Assembly (NCBI RefSeq): GCF_008831285.2
Contig: NC_045149.1
Location: forward strand, 16,547,035-16,611,034
Length of the DNA: 64,000 nucleotides
Reading direction: 5' to 3'
Source of the DNA: Nymphaea colorata
Taxonomy: Eukaryota; Streptophyta; Magnoliopsida; Nymphaeales; Nymphaeaceae
Within the stretch, counting starts at the first letter, position 1; every line of letters begins with the position of its first letter. Shown one piece after another: positions 35,627-49,098 of this stretch. A program made the position numbers and the translations under genes. The notes under the pieces are model-generated. The model was not told the DNA's origin, searched no databases, and worked only from the letters and a program-made list of their open reading frames with translations.

Positions 35627-38600
35627 TCATGGGACAAATTTGACAATGAGTGCCTTCACATTTTCTGTTGTATAAATTGCAGCATCTCGTCCAAATGCCT
35701 GAAGTATTTCCCTTCTCGTATCACCATATGAGGCACATGCCTCACCTGTGTGGCTGTGAGTCCAATTTCAATAGGTAAAGTGTGATTCAGCCTTATGCCT
35801 TGAGGCGTTTAAAGGGTGAAAGCGCCTTGACGCATATGCTTCATGCCTCAAAGCATACACCTCTAATAACACTGACGGAGATGGCTATTTTTTATGAACT
35901 TTTTCCAACAAGAGCATGTGGTTGAGAAAGAAAGCCTAATTTTTGCTGTATGTTGCTCTAAATAGCAATGGAAGTGGATGAGTAGATCAATTTCAAAAAA
36001 TACCAGTTGGATGAATGCATTGTTCTTATTTTTTAGCTTATCTTGACTGCTATGATTTTTGCATTGCCAGTGATCAATCCATTGGCATATGCACATAAAT
36101 TTGGTTCTAATCTGGCAAAAATTACACAATTTTAGATGTACCATTTTATGCTGCGTCAATGAAATCCGATCCACCCTTGTGCTTGTGCCTTGTTTTGGTT
36201 GCTTGAAGTGCCATCCTTTGAAAATCATAATTGGGACAAATTTGGTTCTTGAATGGAGAAAATATCTTCAGTGAGATTAAAATGTCAAAGTGCCTGTCAA
36301 TTTGTCGTTTCTCAAATCTTGACTCTGCTTTTTGTTTGCTTGTAAGTTAGCCATTTATTTTTCTGATCAGTAACACTTTTTGCTTCTCCTCAGCAAAGCT
36401 CCTTTTGCTATAACACTTCAAAAAATTTATTTGTAGAACATACAAATACAAAACCAGGTTCAATTTGATGTTTCAGATTTTTGTTTTTTGACAGGAAAAT
36501 GATGGACCTGAATCTGCCGTAACTAAGCTTTTTGCATCCGCTAGAAGGAATGGTACACAGTTAACTGAGTATGGTGCTTGTACACGATGTCTGCAAGCTG
36601 TGCCTTCCGAAGTACAGATGCGGGTAAGAGGAAAATAGTAGCCTCTAGTTATGTAACTGTTGCTATTTAAAACCAAAATGCTTAGGCCATTTCCTTTTTT
36701 GTAGTCTACTGCGATTGAAATGCAGAAACTTCTTGTTTCTGGTCGTCGATTAGAAGCTCTTCGATGTGCACAAGAAGGTCAATTATGGGGTCCTGCTCTG
36801 GTTCTTGCTGGGACGCTTGGTGAGAAGGTTCGTCAGCATCCTGTCTAGGTCTCTAATATAATTTTTTTACATCAAAATTATTCATTTAATTTTTTCTCAG
36901 TTCATTTCCTGTGAAGAATAGTTGGCAAACCCACTGAATTGGCGCGGGAATCACTTGAGTTGACCCGGATCCCCAATGGACTGGGTCGTGAGTCAGGCAC
37001 TAACCAAGTTCTCTATCATCTGAGTCGGATAAACTGGTTTTAGATCACCCTATTCTTGACCATTTCGTAGTTGTGTTCGTAAACTATTTGATTGTACTTA
37101 CTTAAGAATTACTTGTTATTCTATGGGTATATTCCAATTTTTTATCATTTTGTAGTAAACCGAGTTGCCCAGTCAACTTTCTGACCCATGACCCAGTGGT
37201 CAACTTATCCGAGTCCAATTCACAGGATTGCCGACTATGTCATACAGTCATGCATTATGATAAATGATCATGTATCCTTCCTGAAACTGATGCTGATTTT
37301 CTCTTTGATGGGAGCAGTTTTATGTAGACACTGTAAAGCAAATGGCACATCACCAGTTTATGTTTGGGTCGCCTTTGCGAACACTTTGTTTGCTTATAGC
37401 TGGACAACTGGCCGATGTATTTTCTTCTGAAAGCACAATAAGTCCTAGACAATCTGGGGCACTTGGTGTTTATCAGGCTCCAGCTCAGGTGAGTTTATAT
37501 GCAATTCCTTGGGACACATTTGTTGATGGAAGTTTGAATAACATGTTGTCCTATACTAAAGTGGAGAACTCTTGATGTTCCAGTTCTGTGGTTCATGAGC
37601 TTTTGTGTGTGTGTGTGTTTCTCTTCCATTCTTCAGCAATAGTGCATTGAATTTTTGGTAATAGCAGCTAGTTGTCTGGTGGTTCTTGAATTCCCTGATA
37701 AGTTCTTTCTTCCATGAAGCTGGTATTTCTTGAGGTTCTAAGTTCTTTCTATAGTTCCTAAGGAAAGAAACAGATGATACTGTAACTGCTTACCTAAATG
37801 GATTTTTTTTTTCTATTGTGTAAAGACTTCTGCAAGTAGCGTGCTTGATGATTGGGAAGAGAATTTGGCTATTGTAATTGCAAATAGAACGAAGGATGAT
37901 GAGCTTATGATCATTCATCTTGGTGATTGCCTTTGGAGGGAGACAGGCGAGGTCTGAGTCTTTTATTAATTTGTTTCTGTCATGTAATTTGTGCTTACTA
38001 TTGTATACAGATTTAAGAAATGACTGACTTACAGGTTTCTGCTGCTCATGCCTGCTACTTGATCGCTGAGACAAACTTTGAGGCATTTTCAGACACTACT
38101 AGGCTGTGCCTAGTTGGTGCAGATCACTGGAACTCACCACGGACATATGCTAGTCCCAATGCTATTCAGGTCCGTTATTGTCTTTTTGCATTGGAATACC
38201 ATCTCCTGTATGTACAACTAAGTAGTTAGCTATTTCATTGATATATCAAGTTTGTTAGCTCTGTTTTATATCATTTTGGCTTTATGTCCCGTCTGACAAG
38301 GACCTTTCTCATTTGTCTAAATCATTCTAATGAGGAGCTTTCCTGGTAGTCCATGACTATCAGGGGGTTTGCACTTTAGGACAAGGGGATAAGGGATTGT
38401 CAACATGCACTTCCTGCATTAGTACGTGCATAACATTCAAAGCAACTGGGTAGCTTCCTTTGTCATCAAGGAAATTCGTCTATTTGAGAAATATTACCAT
38501 ATTTGGATTTTCTGATTGCTGAAAATTTTGTCAATCGATAGTGTGAATGTACATTATATATGTGGTATATTTCAAGTAAACTGAGATAGGAACTGGAACT

Positions 38601-41600
38601 GTTTATTTTATTTTCCTTTTCTATCTTATTTATCCATTCTTTTTGCACCAAAGATCTTTACCATTTTCGAAGGAACTGGAGCTACATCTCGTGTTTTCAT
38701 GCCTTTTTGATTTTGAGACCTTGAGAAATGGACAAATTCCTGTTATTAGGCACATATATAAGATTTGGCACCACAAAAAGTATAATGGTAACCCCACCTA
38801 ACCTATAGTAATAAAAATACATGTCCTACTAAGACTTGTAACTTGCTATTCTCTTGAATAGCAGGCCCTGACTCACCCTCCTAGGAAAGATTGATTTATT
38901 CAGATCAACATGAGGGTCTAACTACATTGCATTGCCAGAATCTACGCAGACTGATTTTTTAAGGCCATCAGCCTTGAAGTTCCTAAATAATGACAGGATA
39001 AAAATCAGTCTTCCATAACCTTTCTTTAGCCTTTGGTACTTTCGAAACTCAGTTCCTTAATTATGGGAGGGACACTTTAAAAGGATGTCATATTTTCTAT
39101 AACGAGTCAATGTTTCCGTATAAAACAAAACTTATTTCATTAAAATGCCGTAATTTGTATAGGAACAGTTTCATAGTTGATTATTTTTATATTAGCTTGG
39201 AGAAGTAACCTTAAATGGCATTATATTTTTCAGTGTTTGTTAAAATTGTGAAACTGGCAATTCTAAAGAAACTTCTTCTGTATTTCCTATTGATTTATTG
39301 CTTCCACTTGCATGCGCACTGGTCTTTGTGTTTCTTGGCTCTTCTTGTCTGGGTGAACGGTTGAGTTTCAGTTTGGGACTACATTCCAGGACCAAGAGGT
39401 TGGAAAGGCCGAGCTTGTGGCAACATTCAGTTTTTACCTGCTAGTTAGCTGCTTTTCATTTCACATCCTTTATGTTTTTATGTTTTTCTTCCACAAGATC
39501 TTTCCTTTCTTATCTTTGTGCTGATAATAATGTAGGCCTAAGGATAGGAAGGGCCTTCTAGTCACTTGCTTGAAATTGAGTCATTAGAAAGCAAGTCCGG
39601 ACAGTTTCTGGCTTATTCAATTGCTGTGAATTTCCTGAGAACTGATGAGTATAAGAAACGTGGCGGTTGTGCCATTATACTTTGGAGTATTCATAATGAT
39701 TTTTTTTTACTGAACGATTATTCTTGGAGAATGTTTGATGTATATGTCTGGAGTAATATGTGTTTTGCTAATTTCAGTGTGTATAAAATGGATCATGTTC
39801 AAGGCAATTCTACTCTTGAAAAGCGACAATACATGCTTTGTTGATACATTTTTTCTTTCTTATCAATGCTTAATGCTTATACAAGGGGGTTGGGTTGTTT
39901 CCAGTAGTATCTAGTTAAGATACCCTGCCCAATGTTGTAAAAAGCATATAGTAAGCCCCAATAGAAACGTTGTAACGTAAAGTATCATATGTGTATCATA
40001 AAAAATATATTTTTTAATTCAAAAAATTGAAAAATAGAAAAAGTTCAGAAAAATAAAAAAATAAAAAATGTGTTCTTTTTTTTATGAAAAAACATGTTAT
40101 ACACTATGTCACATAGGTGCGGGTATAGGTACGGGTGCGGGTACGGGTACGGACCATTTTTAAAAAACTTAGGTACGGGGGTACGGCCATACACACACAT
40201 GCACATACATATATATGTCAAAAAATTTCAAACAGAATAACATATTCGCACATATATATCAAAAAAGTACAAACAAAATAACATATTCATAAATCATAAT
40301 CCAAAACTTACCATTTTTTATTCTCATTCTCCTCAGTCGCAAATTTACTGCTCAATTGAGGCCAAAGAAAATCACGCGTGTACAGAAGCATAAGCACAAA
40401 CAAAGGAACAACATTAACTTTTACATAACAAGATAAAGGAGCTAGCGAAGCAAAAAACAAATCCCAACACTACTAAAGCAAGAATGAAGAAAAAAGAGGG
40501 AAGTGGGACATTAAAATGAGGGTTTCGAAAATTTTAACGTTAAAATGGTTTAAAAAGTGAAAATGTAAAAATCATTAACATTAAAATCAGACAAATTTGG
40601 GCTCAGTCAACTTTGACCGAGTCTAAAAAAGGTCAAAAATGACATTGGGCCATACACATGCCGTACCCAGGGCCGTACCCGTACCCGTGTCGTACCTGTA
40701 CCATACGGGTACTCCTCCTTAGGAGGAGTACCCGTGTGACAGAGGTTATACATAGTGACATGCTTATTATAGATATGAAGTTACTTCACACACATTAATA
40801 AGTCATAATATCATATACTAACACAACATGATCTAAGACATTAAGAATCATAATTTATAAGATGAGCTACAGAATAACTAATAAGTCATAAGGTCCATAA
40901 CTCATCAAAAAACAAGTTCTGCATACATTATACATCACATCACAAGACGAAATTGTTCAATTTTAATGCGAATAACAAATGAAAACAGCTTCATTCATAA
41001 GCTTTATCATCTCCATTCTCATTTTCTCTTTTGTAGAAGATATAAACCCACTTTCTCTAAACAAGAATCAGTCACCCATGCACACATCTACCCTCAACTT
41101 GACGATTTCATGGTGAAACTGATATTGCGTTTCAAAATTGTCACAACCTCCTCCTCCTGCAACTGTTAGGTTTGTGCAGAAATGAAGAGGGAGGCAAGTT
41201 TTAAAAATTATTTTGAAAATGGCAGTTCTAGCCCCCTATTTTTCCAAAACTGACATGTATCTTACAAAATGATACAGGTGTCACGATATATGCTATACAC
41301 ATACGGTACACCACCTGTTTGCCAAACAGGTGGTGTATCGTATCGTAACTTTACAAAACGATGATGTCGTATGATACGACCATGTATTGTACAATACGTA
41401 CAACACTAGCCCTGCCTATGCGAGGGATATGTCTCATATCTGCATCAGTATGGTATTCATGCATCTAGAACTTTATTTCTCCATATGGCCAATGATTGCA
41501 AGCGCCTATATTTTACATCCATGCTATTACATTGTTTCTTGCCTTGTTATGCTCGGTGCATGAAAGTTCCTTAGACATATAATTGACCAATAGCTTCAGC

Positions 41601-44189
41601 AACTCATATCAATATCAATTTAGTGTGTGTGTGTGTGTGTGTGTGTTTGTGTGTTTTTAACCACCCATCTTAATTGTCCTTTTTTAACTATTCCAACAGA
41701 GGACAGAGTTGTATGAATATGCGAAGGTTCTGGGCAACTCTCAGTTTGTCTTGCAACCATTCCAACCATATAAAGTTGTGTATGCACACATGCTGGCTGA
41801 GGTGGGAAAGGTCTCAGAATCTTTGAGGTCAGTTACCTACTGTCACTAAGCTTCTTATTTAGTTATTTTTTGTCTTTTCTGTTCTCTTAATTAACATCAT
41901 TTAAATAGGTATTGTCAAGCTATACTCAAGGTATTGAAGAATGCTGGTCGTGCGTCTGAGGTTGAATCATGGAAGCTTATGACATCTTCCTTAGAGGAGC
42001 GGCTTCGCACACATCAGCAGGTATGTCTTCCTTCTGATGGTTACCCCATCTTTAGTGATTATGATAATCTTTTTTTGTACGTTTAGCATTGTCAAACTCC
42101 AGCATGTGCCTTCCCTTTTTTGCAGCCTTCATTTGCATGTTTTGTATCTTATGCTTATTTATTTTTCATGTTTTAGGGGGGATATGCCTCAAATTTGGCT
42201 CCTGCTAAGTTGATGGGAAAGGTTCTAACCAGCATTGATCGATCTATTCACCGCATTATTGGTGCCCCACTGCCACCACTGCCTCCAGCAGGCCAAACTA
42301 ATGCCCATAATGTTGACACTGATGACCAGCCTGGAGTTGCCAAGTTGTCAACTGGACCGCCCAGGACAAGTGTTGCAACGCTGATGCCATCAGCATCAAT
42401 GGAGCCTATTAGTGAATGGGCGGGTGATAACAGTAGAGTGTCAAAGCACACAAGAAGTATTTCTGAGCCAGATTTTGGAAGAAGCCCAAGACAGGTGATG
42501 CAAATGTTCAAGACTACTTTTGTTATATATATGCAAGCAGTGAATTATGTGGTTGACGTGATTCAGGGACGGAGGCATATGTACCCCATGTATTTTATTT
42601 ATATTTGAGATATCCTTTGAAAGGTTTAAGAATATAGGCAGGCCCTTTCCCCTAAAATTTGTAAGCCACCACCCCCCGCCCCCCTCCAAATCTTTTTCAC
42701 TCTGCCATTGACGTGATCATAATAATTAGATTTTTCCTTTCAATGTTGTATATATGTGCCTCTTTTTTTAAACTTAGATTGACTAGTCCAGACTAGTATC
42801 AACTAGGTCTTCTTCTTGGGGACTTCACTGACCTGAGGCTGTCTTCCAATTTGATAACTAAGGCTGTATTTAACATGATGTTAGATGCCCATCTTTATCA
42901 TATGCAGTTTGTATTTGCCCTTTTGTGTTGATTATTTTTCGTTGAATTTATATAGGGTCAGAATGCAGAAGTATCCCCATCCGATGCACAAGGCAAAGCA
43001 TCAAACTCTGCTGGTGCGACTCGTTTTGGCCGCTTTGGTTCACAGCTTCTGCAGAAGGCTGTGGGCTTCGTCTCAAGATCTCGTCAGGTAATTATCATTG
43101 TATTAACCTGCTATCCACTGCTACACATTTACCGATCATTTTTCTACATGCACCATTGTGCCTTCATAGGCTAAGCTAGGAGAGAAGAACAAATTCTATT
43201 ATGACGAGAAGCTCAAGAGATGGGTGGAAGAAGGTGTTGATCCACAAGCTGAGGCTGCTGAACTGGCACCACCCCCAACTTCTGCTGCATTTCAGACCGC
43301 TGCACTTCAGGCTGATTCATCAAGTCACAGCATGAACAGCACCGTTGCAAGTCAAAACGCTTTGCCTAATGGTGTACTAGAAGCCAAAAGCACCTTTTCC
43401 TCTGACTACAATTCTGGCATTCCACCAATTCCACCTACCACAAACCAGTTCTCAGCACGTGGGCGGCTTGGTGTTCGCTCTAGGTACAAGCCTTGAATTG
43501 ATGTTGAAAAAAAACTTGGCACTTGGTTTCCATGTTGAGCTTGGGTTTTACAAGTCTAGGTCAATTTGTGCAACGTGGTGAACTTGAGTTAGCTGGGCTG
43601 GAATTTAAACGACTAGGTCTGGTTTTTCAGGTATGTGGACACATTCAACAAGGGTGGAGGGGCAGCTCCTCCCAGCACCTTTCAGACACCTGCTCTTCCT
43701 TCTGCAAAGCCTGGTGGTACGGCAGCCAAATTTTTTATCCCCACTCCCACATCAGCTGAAGTTAATCTGGATCAGGCTGCAGAAGCGGCTGCAATTGAAA
43801 CCAGCCCAGGACCTGCTTCTAATGATATTCCTGTATCATCGTTGTCATCATCATCTCCACCACCACCACCACCATCTGGTATGTCGTCAGCATCATCGTC
43901 CATGCACAGATTTCCAAGCATGGATAACATCACCCCGGTTAGCAGGGGAAAGGGGGGCCTAGCAAATGGATCGGCCTTTCTATCTTCTCGTTCTCGTGCT
44001 GCTTCATGGAGTGGTGGTTTTCTAGAAAGTACTAAATTTGATGATACAAGACCACTGTCCGAGACATTGGCCAGTCCATCCTTGCTCGCAGGATCTCCTC
44101 CTGGCCACTTTGTGCCGGTCCCCAGCCGAATGAGCATGTCACCAAATGCCAGCAGTTTTGGGGATGACCTACAGGAAGTTGAGCTCTGA
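32585..44189 (+). CDS. SEC16: SEC16, COPII coat scaffold at ER exit sites
   Basis: Peripheral ER protein that organises COPII coat assembly at ER exit sites (Arabidopsis MAG5/SEC16A and SEC16B). Thirteen coding exons: 32585-34525, 34672-34992, 36495-36623, 36705-36827, 37318-37488, 37826-37951, 38035-38169, 41700-41827, 41909-42020, 42177-42494, 42956-43087, 43170-43483, 43631-44189. All junctions are GT-AG and in phase, giving 1,502 aa (Arabidopsis forms about 1,350). The acidic N-terminus is followed by two related aromatic modules, YPGWRYDHNTGEWHQ (about 283-297) and YPGWYYDCNTQTWHQ (386-400). The central conserved domain starts near residue 618 (HALVTFGFGGRIVVMK) and includes GSPLRTLCLLIAGQLADVF and LAIVIANRTKDDELMIIHLG. 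The C-terminal part has KFYYDEKLKRWVEEG, RSRYVDTFNKGG, a proline run and the end DDLQEVEL. The ATG is preceded by leader sequence and starts the long open exon. Confidence 0.95.
35583..35626. repeat. Compound (TG)n(GA)n microsatellite in SEC16 intron 2
   Basis: About 11 TG units then about 11 GA units, in the 1.5 kb intron between exons 2 and 3. Confidence 0.9.
36934..37223. mobile_element. Fold-back MITE-like element in SEC16 intron 4
   Basis: The left end (TGAATTGG, then GAGTTGACC and ACTGGGTCGTGAGTCAG) is repeated inverted at the right end (AGTCAACTTTCTGACCC, GGTCAACTT, CCAATTCA). The arms are imperfect over about 70 bases and the interior has no coding potential. Length about 290 bp. A related motif, GAATTGAACTGCCCAGTCAA, appears at about 25109. 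Confidence 0.45.
40095..40770. mobile_element. Fold-back element with GTACGG-array arms
   Basis: The left arm (about 40109-40152) is a GGGTACGGGTACGG-type short array. The right arm (about 40660-40710) is the same array inverted (CCGTACCCGTACCCGTG). Both continue outward into CTATGTCACA / CTCTGTCACA-like matches. The interior is A-rich and non-coding. A 31-bp palindrome sits at the right arm, 40705-40735. This resembles non-autonomous DNA transposons with GTACGG subterminal repeats seen widely in plants. Confidence 0.5.
41307..41337. repeat. 31-bp palindrome in SEC16 intron 7
   Basis: Two perfect 15-base arms (left arm contains CACCACCTGTTTG) surround a single central C at 41322. With one mismatch the pairing extends to about 41301-41343. 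The sequence context (ATACGGTAC) resembles that of the palindrome at 40705-40735. Confidence 0.9.
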
Positions 44190-46099
44190 TGAATGCTTGC
44201 TTGATACAACTCATTGTTTTCTTCAGCAGGCATGCGAAAGCGCTTGGCGCAGAAGGGGTTTTCGATCTTCCGCAGAAAGCAAGGTGAAACATCTTATCGT
44301 CTATTAGCTGGTTTTCATTTTCTGTGGCTCTGGTGTTTTGCCCTGCATGTAGTGCCTTCTGCCTGCTTCTCTCTCTCTCGCTGTGGGAGAACCTCATTAG
44401 CGAGAAAACCTTGGTCGGTGGCTTTCTTTAATCGGATCAGATAGGGACCGACCTTTGTACAGCCAATTTGTTGATTTATTGGAGACTGAAATTGGAAAGA
44501 TGTTTTTAAGGTCAGGGAGTTTCTACCCGCAAGAAGGGTAACATAGGAAATTGAGAATTGGAAATTTTGTAATCTCTCATATATCTTCCACTCGGCATGT
44601 ACGGTGGTCGATTGAGCAGTGGCATAATGATCGGCATAATGATCTGAAGTACCTGTTTTTGGAAGTTGGTGACATTGACAGATGCATCTATAAGAACCAC
44701 AATTTTATTATATGAATTACGTGCATTCGGGGTTGCGAAATGATCACACATGTTTTAATCTTTTACTTGATCCAGTTTTAAATCCTACTTGCTTTCCAAT
44801 CCGATTCTACACCGGTCCAGGAGAAACGCCTGATGTGTACCAGACGCATACATGGAAGAAAACAAGTTGCAACATTGTCTAAAAAGGTTGACTACATTTT
44901 TAACGCGGTGTGTTCCAAAAGCAAATTAAGTACAATGCCATTTGAATTGTCAAGTTCCCTTGAGCATTTGAATCCAAGAGTGTGTGACCCGAATCAGGAG
45001 ACGATGAATTAAATTCAAGAAAGACATCTGAAACCATTCCAGCCTGTTTGTGTGGGAAAATTGAGGTTCCTGTAATCTGGCGCACGAAGGACCTTGATAT
45101 TATGGCCGTGAGAGGAGCGACTAGCGATGCTGTTGGGGAGACATAAAAGGAGTCGCTTTAAAACTCAGGGTTACGAATAGATGAAATGTCGAATCTTTTT
45201 ACCAATTTGGGGCGTGTCTGAACAAGTAAAAACTTTTAAGAGTGCGGAAAAAGGGGGAAAATGCTTTGGCCATGTTCAGTTGAGTCGGGAACGTCTCACG
45301 CAAGGCATCTGAAACGTTCATTACCTTTTCTGGGCTGCAGGAATGTTAAAGAATAAGCGCCTTTGAACGTGGTTCACTGAAAAAGACTCAAGCAAGTTTG
45401 CAATACTCTAGTGTCCAAGATGTTCGCCGTTCAAAATCGGGCTTATGTTTCTAAACTGATTTTGTATTGAGAACTATTAATTTAATTATGTTAATATTAG
45501 TGATCCGAGCATATTTATCCAGACAAAACAAATTTATATTGAGATTCTTTCCAGTTGCCAACATTTCCGTCAAATTTTAGGCCACAAGATTTTCTTCCAG
45601 TACCCTTCGCAAAAAAGTAGAAGGGTTTTAGTCCTCCCTGGGTTTGAAAATTGCCAGATGACAGACTTTTCAGGCTCCATGCCTGGAAGAAATTTCAATT
45701 TAAAAGCTAGTCGTTCTTTGAGGACATACTTCAGGTACGCAACATAGCTAAATATAACTAGACGCCAACAGAACACAACACGGTCAAGCCATTCGTGTTC
45801 CAAGTAAGACTGACACCACAAGCACATCACGTACTTGAGATAGATCAAGACTTTGTGCGAGTTTGAGATATACTGAGTTCTTCAATATCGACCTCAAAAA
45901 TCAATTTCGTGGGATTGAGAATCGTCCTAGTTTCATAAAGAAGTCAGAAATGAAGGAAACAAGTTTAGGATTGTGAAGCGAGTGGTTTTGCAGCACTGGA
46001 GAATTGGAGGCAGATACATTACAAATACGTTCAAATAAAGTACAGAAAATTGCAATTACATACCAAACAAAATTTTCTGTTACCGAATCAATGAGGGGC
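44190..46099. other. Convergent gap between SEC16 and the tRNA ligase
   Basis: Both neighbouring genes end into this 1.9 kb, so it should contain their two 3' UTRs. I see no coding gene, no clear AATAAA at the expected distance, and no mobile element. A few vaguely similar GCAACATA-type motifs recur between 45735 and 46540 but are too short to call a repeat. Confidence 0.6.
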
Positions 46100-49029
46100 T
46101 CAAAATTCAGCAGAACCAGGTGAGCGTGGAAAGGGAATTGTATCTCTTATGTTGTCTATCCCCGTCGCAAATTGTACTAGCCTTTCAAAACCCAATCCGA
46201 AACCCGCATGGGGGACTGCAAAGATATCAATAACAGTCACAAAAAGGTACCAAGTTAAAAATTAGGAAAACATGCCACATACAAGACAATCCGAATGAAT
46301 TCACCGTTCTTTATGAGAGAGGCCGTGCTGAAGTAAGCAACATAAAGAATTCCAACAAAAACGCTGTTCCTTAAAAATTTGCAGAAGGAAATATTTCCCC
46401 AGATTTGGTCTAATAGTCTTAATATGCTACTAGCAACAGTCTCGTCACAGTTGAACTGCTCAACCGAATCAAAAGGGAGCATACTAGCATGTCAGAAAAG
46501 TGGGTTGAAGTAGGTGGCGTAGAAAACGTTTCTGCAAAATATATTTATGAGAACGGAAAAGTGCTTCTTTCTACATTCTAGCGTAGCTCTTTCGCTTATA
46601 TTTCTCCACTTACTGCACCACAGCACCATTAACAAAATATATTTATGAGGCTTATCTGTTTTCATGAACTGAAAGGACAACATTACTTCCTTCACAGCTT
46701 AAGATTATATCAGATTTTAACTGCTTCAGTTCCACTCCATCCACTAGAAGACACAATGGTAGCAACTTCATCCCTGATTTTTTCTTATTATTGCACAGTA
46801 TCTACGTGTTGACTACTTAGCAAGACAGGACATATCTATCTGATTAGGTTTCAGAGTTTTATAATGTCAATGCAACAGGGCAATGTATTTCCCATGCAAC
46901 TGCTCCTATTTATGTCGATGTGCATAGGCAGAAATACGCCAGAACCTCATCACACGAGAAGATTCAGCATCTTAAAAGTGCAGCTTTATCATAAATTAGG
47001 AAACTAACCTGAACCAAAACGTCGCAGATCAAGGTACCACCAATAGCTCTCTTTACTAAGTTTCATCTCAGCCAAACGTCCCTCAAGGAAATCAAGCCGC
47101 TCCTCTCTTTGACTTCCACCAATGAGCTCCCCGACCTGTAAATGGAATAAGGGAGATCAATCCTTCAAGAACCTCCCGTTGATGTCAACACCGTAACCAT
47201 GACATATTTTAGTAGTTTTCTAGGAATGATATGACAAATCTCTTTTGGGACGTTTTATCATAAATAACAGATAATCGCATTAACAAGTGTAGCTGTACCA
47301 ATTCATTTCCATCATAGTATCTGTGGCAGATATATGGTTCCTATCATGGAAGAAAAATAACGGTCACCAATCCTTAAATTAATCTCTTCAAATTTACACT
47401 GAACGGAGTGGTTAGTCTCATCAAATTTTACACACAACTGACATTGCAATTTTTATGATCAGAATGTGTAGCACCACTGCAAGCTTAGTTGTCACTGTAT
47501 ATTCTTCTGTATATAGATCAAAAATGAAGGGAGCAACAAAGCATCACAATCTGGAAACGGCAAAAATTAGTACCCTCCAAGTGCCTTGCAAAGGGAACAA
47601 ATTTTCTAACATGTAATGTGGCTCAGTCAAAATCTTATATAGGAATTTGGCTTTAGTCTTCTTTTTTTTCTTTTCTCTTTTTGGCATATCGCTGGGTAAT
47701 AAACAACCAAAAGGTGAAGAGTGGTCTCTAGTGAAAGGGGAAAAAACAATAATCCAAAAAATACAGCCACTCCTGCCACGATTACACCCTCACAATGCCA
47801 TTTAATTGAAGTGTTTCAGGATGTTAAAGATTTGTTTAAATCAACATTCAGCAACTAAGAGATGCTGCATTCCACATCATCTTCAGGAATGAGTATATGC
47901 TCTTTACAGATTTACTCTTAAAGGATGTCTCCGTCATCCCTCAGACCAAAAGTCAAGCATGTCCAAGATAAGGTGATCCCTAGAAGCACTTAGAGGATGA
48001 GAGAACATGTCTGTCCAATAAAATGCTAGGATACTTGAAAAGGCAAATAACTACTTTCACATGCTATATGTTGCCGAAAGCCACATGTAGAAGTACAGAA
48101 ATACCCAAATATGTGAAAGGTACTATGATTTTCAGACTTAACACAGATAATTAGGAAGACAACCTCATAATGAGTAATAGGTACAAAACAAACTTTACCA
48201 AGTAAACAAGGAAACAAATATAAGATTCTCCTGTAAGAGAGAGAAGGTTAGTTACCCGAGGAACCAAAAGATCCATAGCTGCAACAGTTTTCTGGTCATC
48301 ATTTTGTCGCATGTAAAAGGCCTTTATATCCTGAAAAGTGGATTTATTTTTGGATATATAATTGCCAAGCATTTAACGAAAAGACAAAAGACACAAAACC
48401 ATTAAAGGAACAATGAGTACCTTGGGATAGTCTCTGATTATGACAGGAGACCCTGCAAAAGCCTCTTCAGTAATGTAGCGTTCGTGCTCGCTTTGTAGAT
48501 CACATCCCCATTTTACCTGTAGAATGCTAAGTTAGGATAATGTGCTTCACTACATTCCGTCACTCTATAATAAAACCAAATAACATACAGAACCATAAAA
48601 AATAACAAAGTATATAACATGTGTGTGTGCATATATATATATATATATGAGTGATTGGTAGATACAAGACCACTTGGGTAAGGGATACAAACCAGACCTC
48701 TTAAACTAACGTTGAAAAGTGTTTTAAACAAGATGTGAACCTTCTAATGTGTTTATAAACACTAATTTGATATAAATAATAAAATTATGCTATAGTTCAA
48801 GCTATTTTTTGTAAAAATAATTGATTTTTATACTATCCAAATTATAACAGCCATTCTTTTTTTTACTATTAAAAAACATTATTTAAGAAAACAACTAAAT
48901 TAATATATTTTTCTCATCAAATCACTCTTAAGATCATATCTATAAGGTTAGGTTGCAAAAAAAAAAAGTAATAATAATCAATTTTAATAGGTCCAATTTT
49001 TGTCCCTTACTCAAGTGGTCTGGTTTTTA

Positions 49030-49098
<69 letters not shown>

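Larger units (their letters stand above)
38170..41699. other. SEC16 intron 7 (3.5 kb), with nested transposon remnants
   Basis: The largest SEC16 intron. Its right half (about 39927-41412) looks like nested non-autonomous elements: an outer pair of weakly inverted ends (TGTTGTAAAAAGC near 39934 and TGTACAATACGTACAACA near 41388) encloses a fold-back element at 40095-40770. A TG run lies at 41622-41650 just before the acceptor. The splice sites themselves are intact and the flanking exons stay in phase. Confidence 0.5.

Noticed and set aside
43772-44233. A 153-codon minus-strand open frame
   Set aside because: Antisense to the last SEC16 exon, which joins in phase and ends in the family-like DDLQEVEL.
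45720-46560. Recurring GCAACATA-like motifs downstream of the tRNA ligase
   Set aside because: Similarity is limited to a dozen bases per site, which is not enough for a repeat call.
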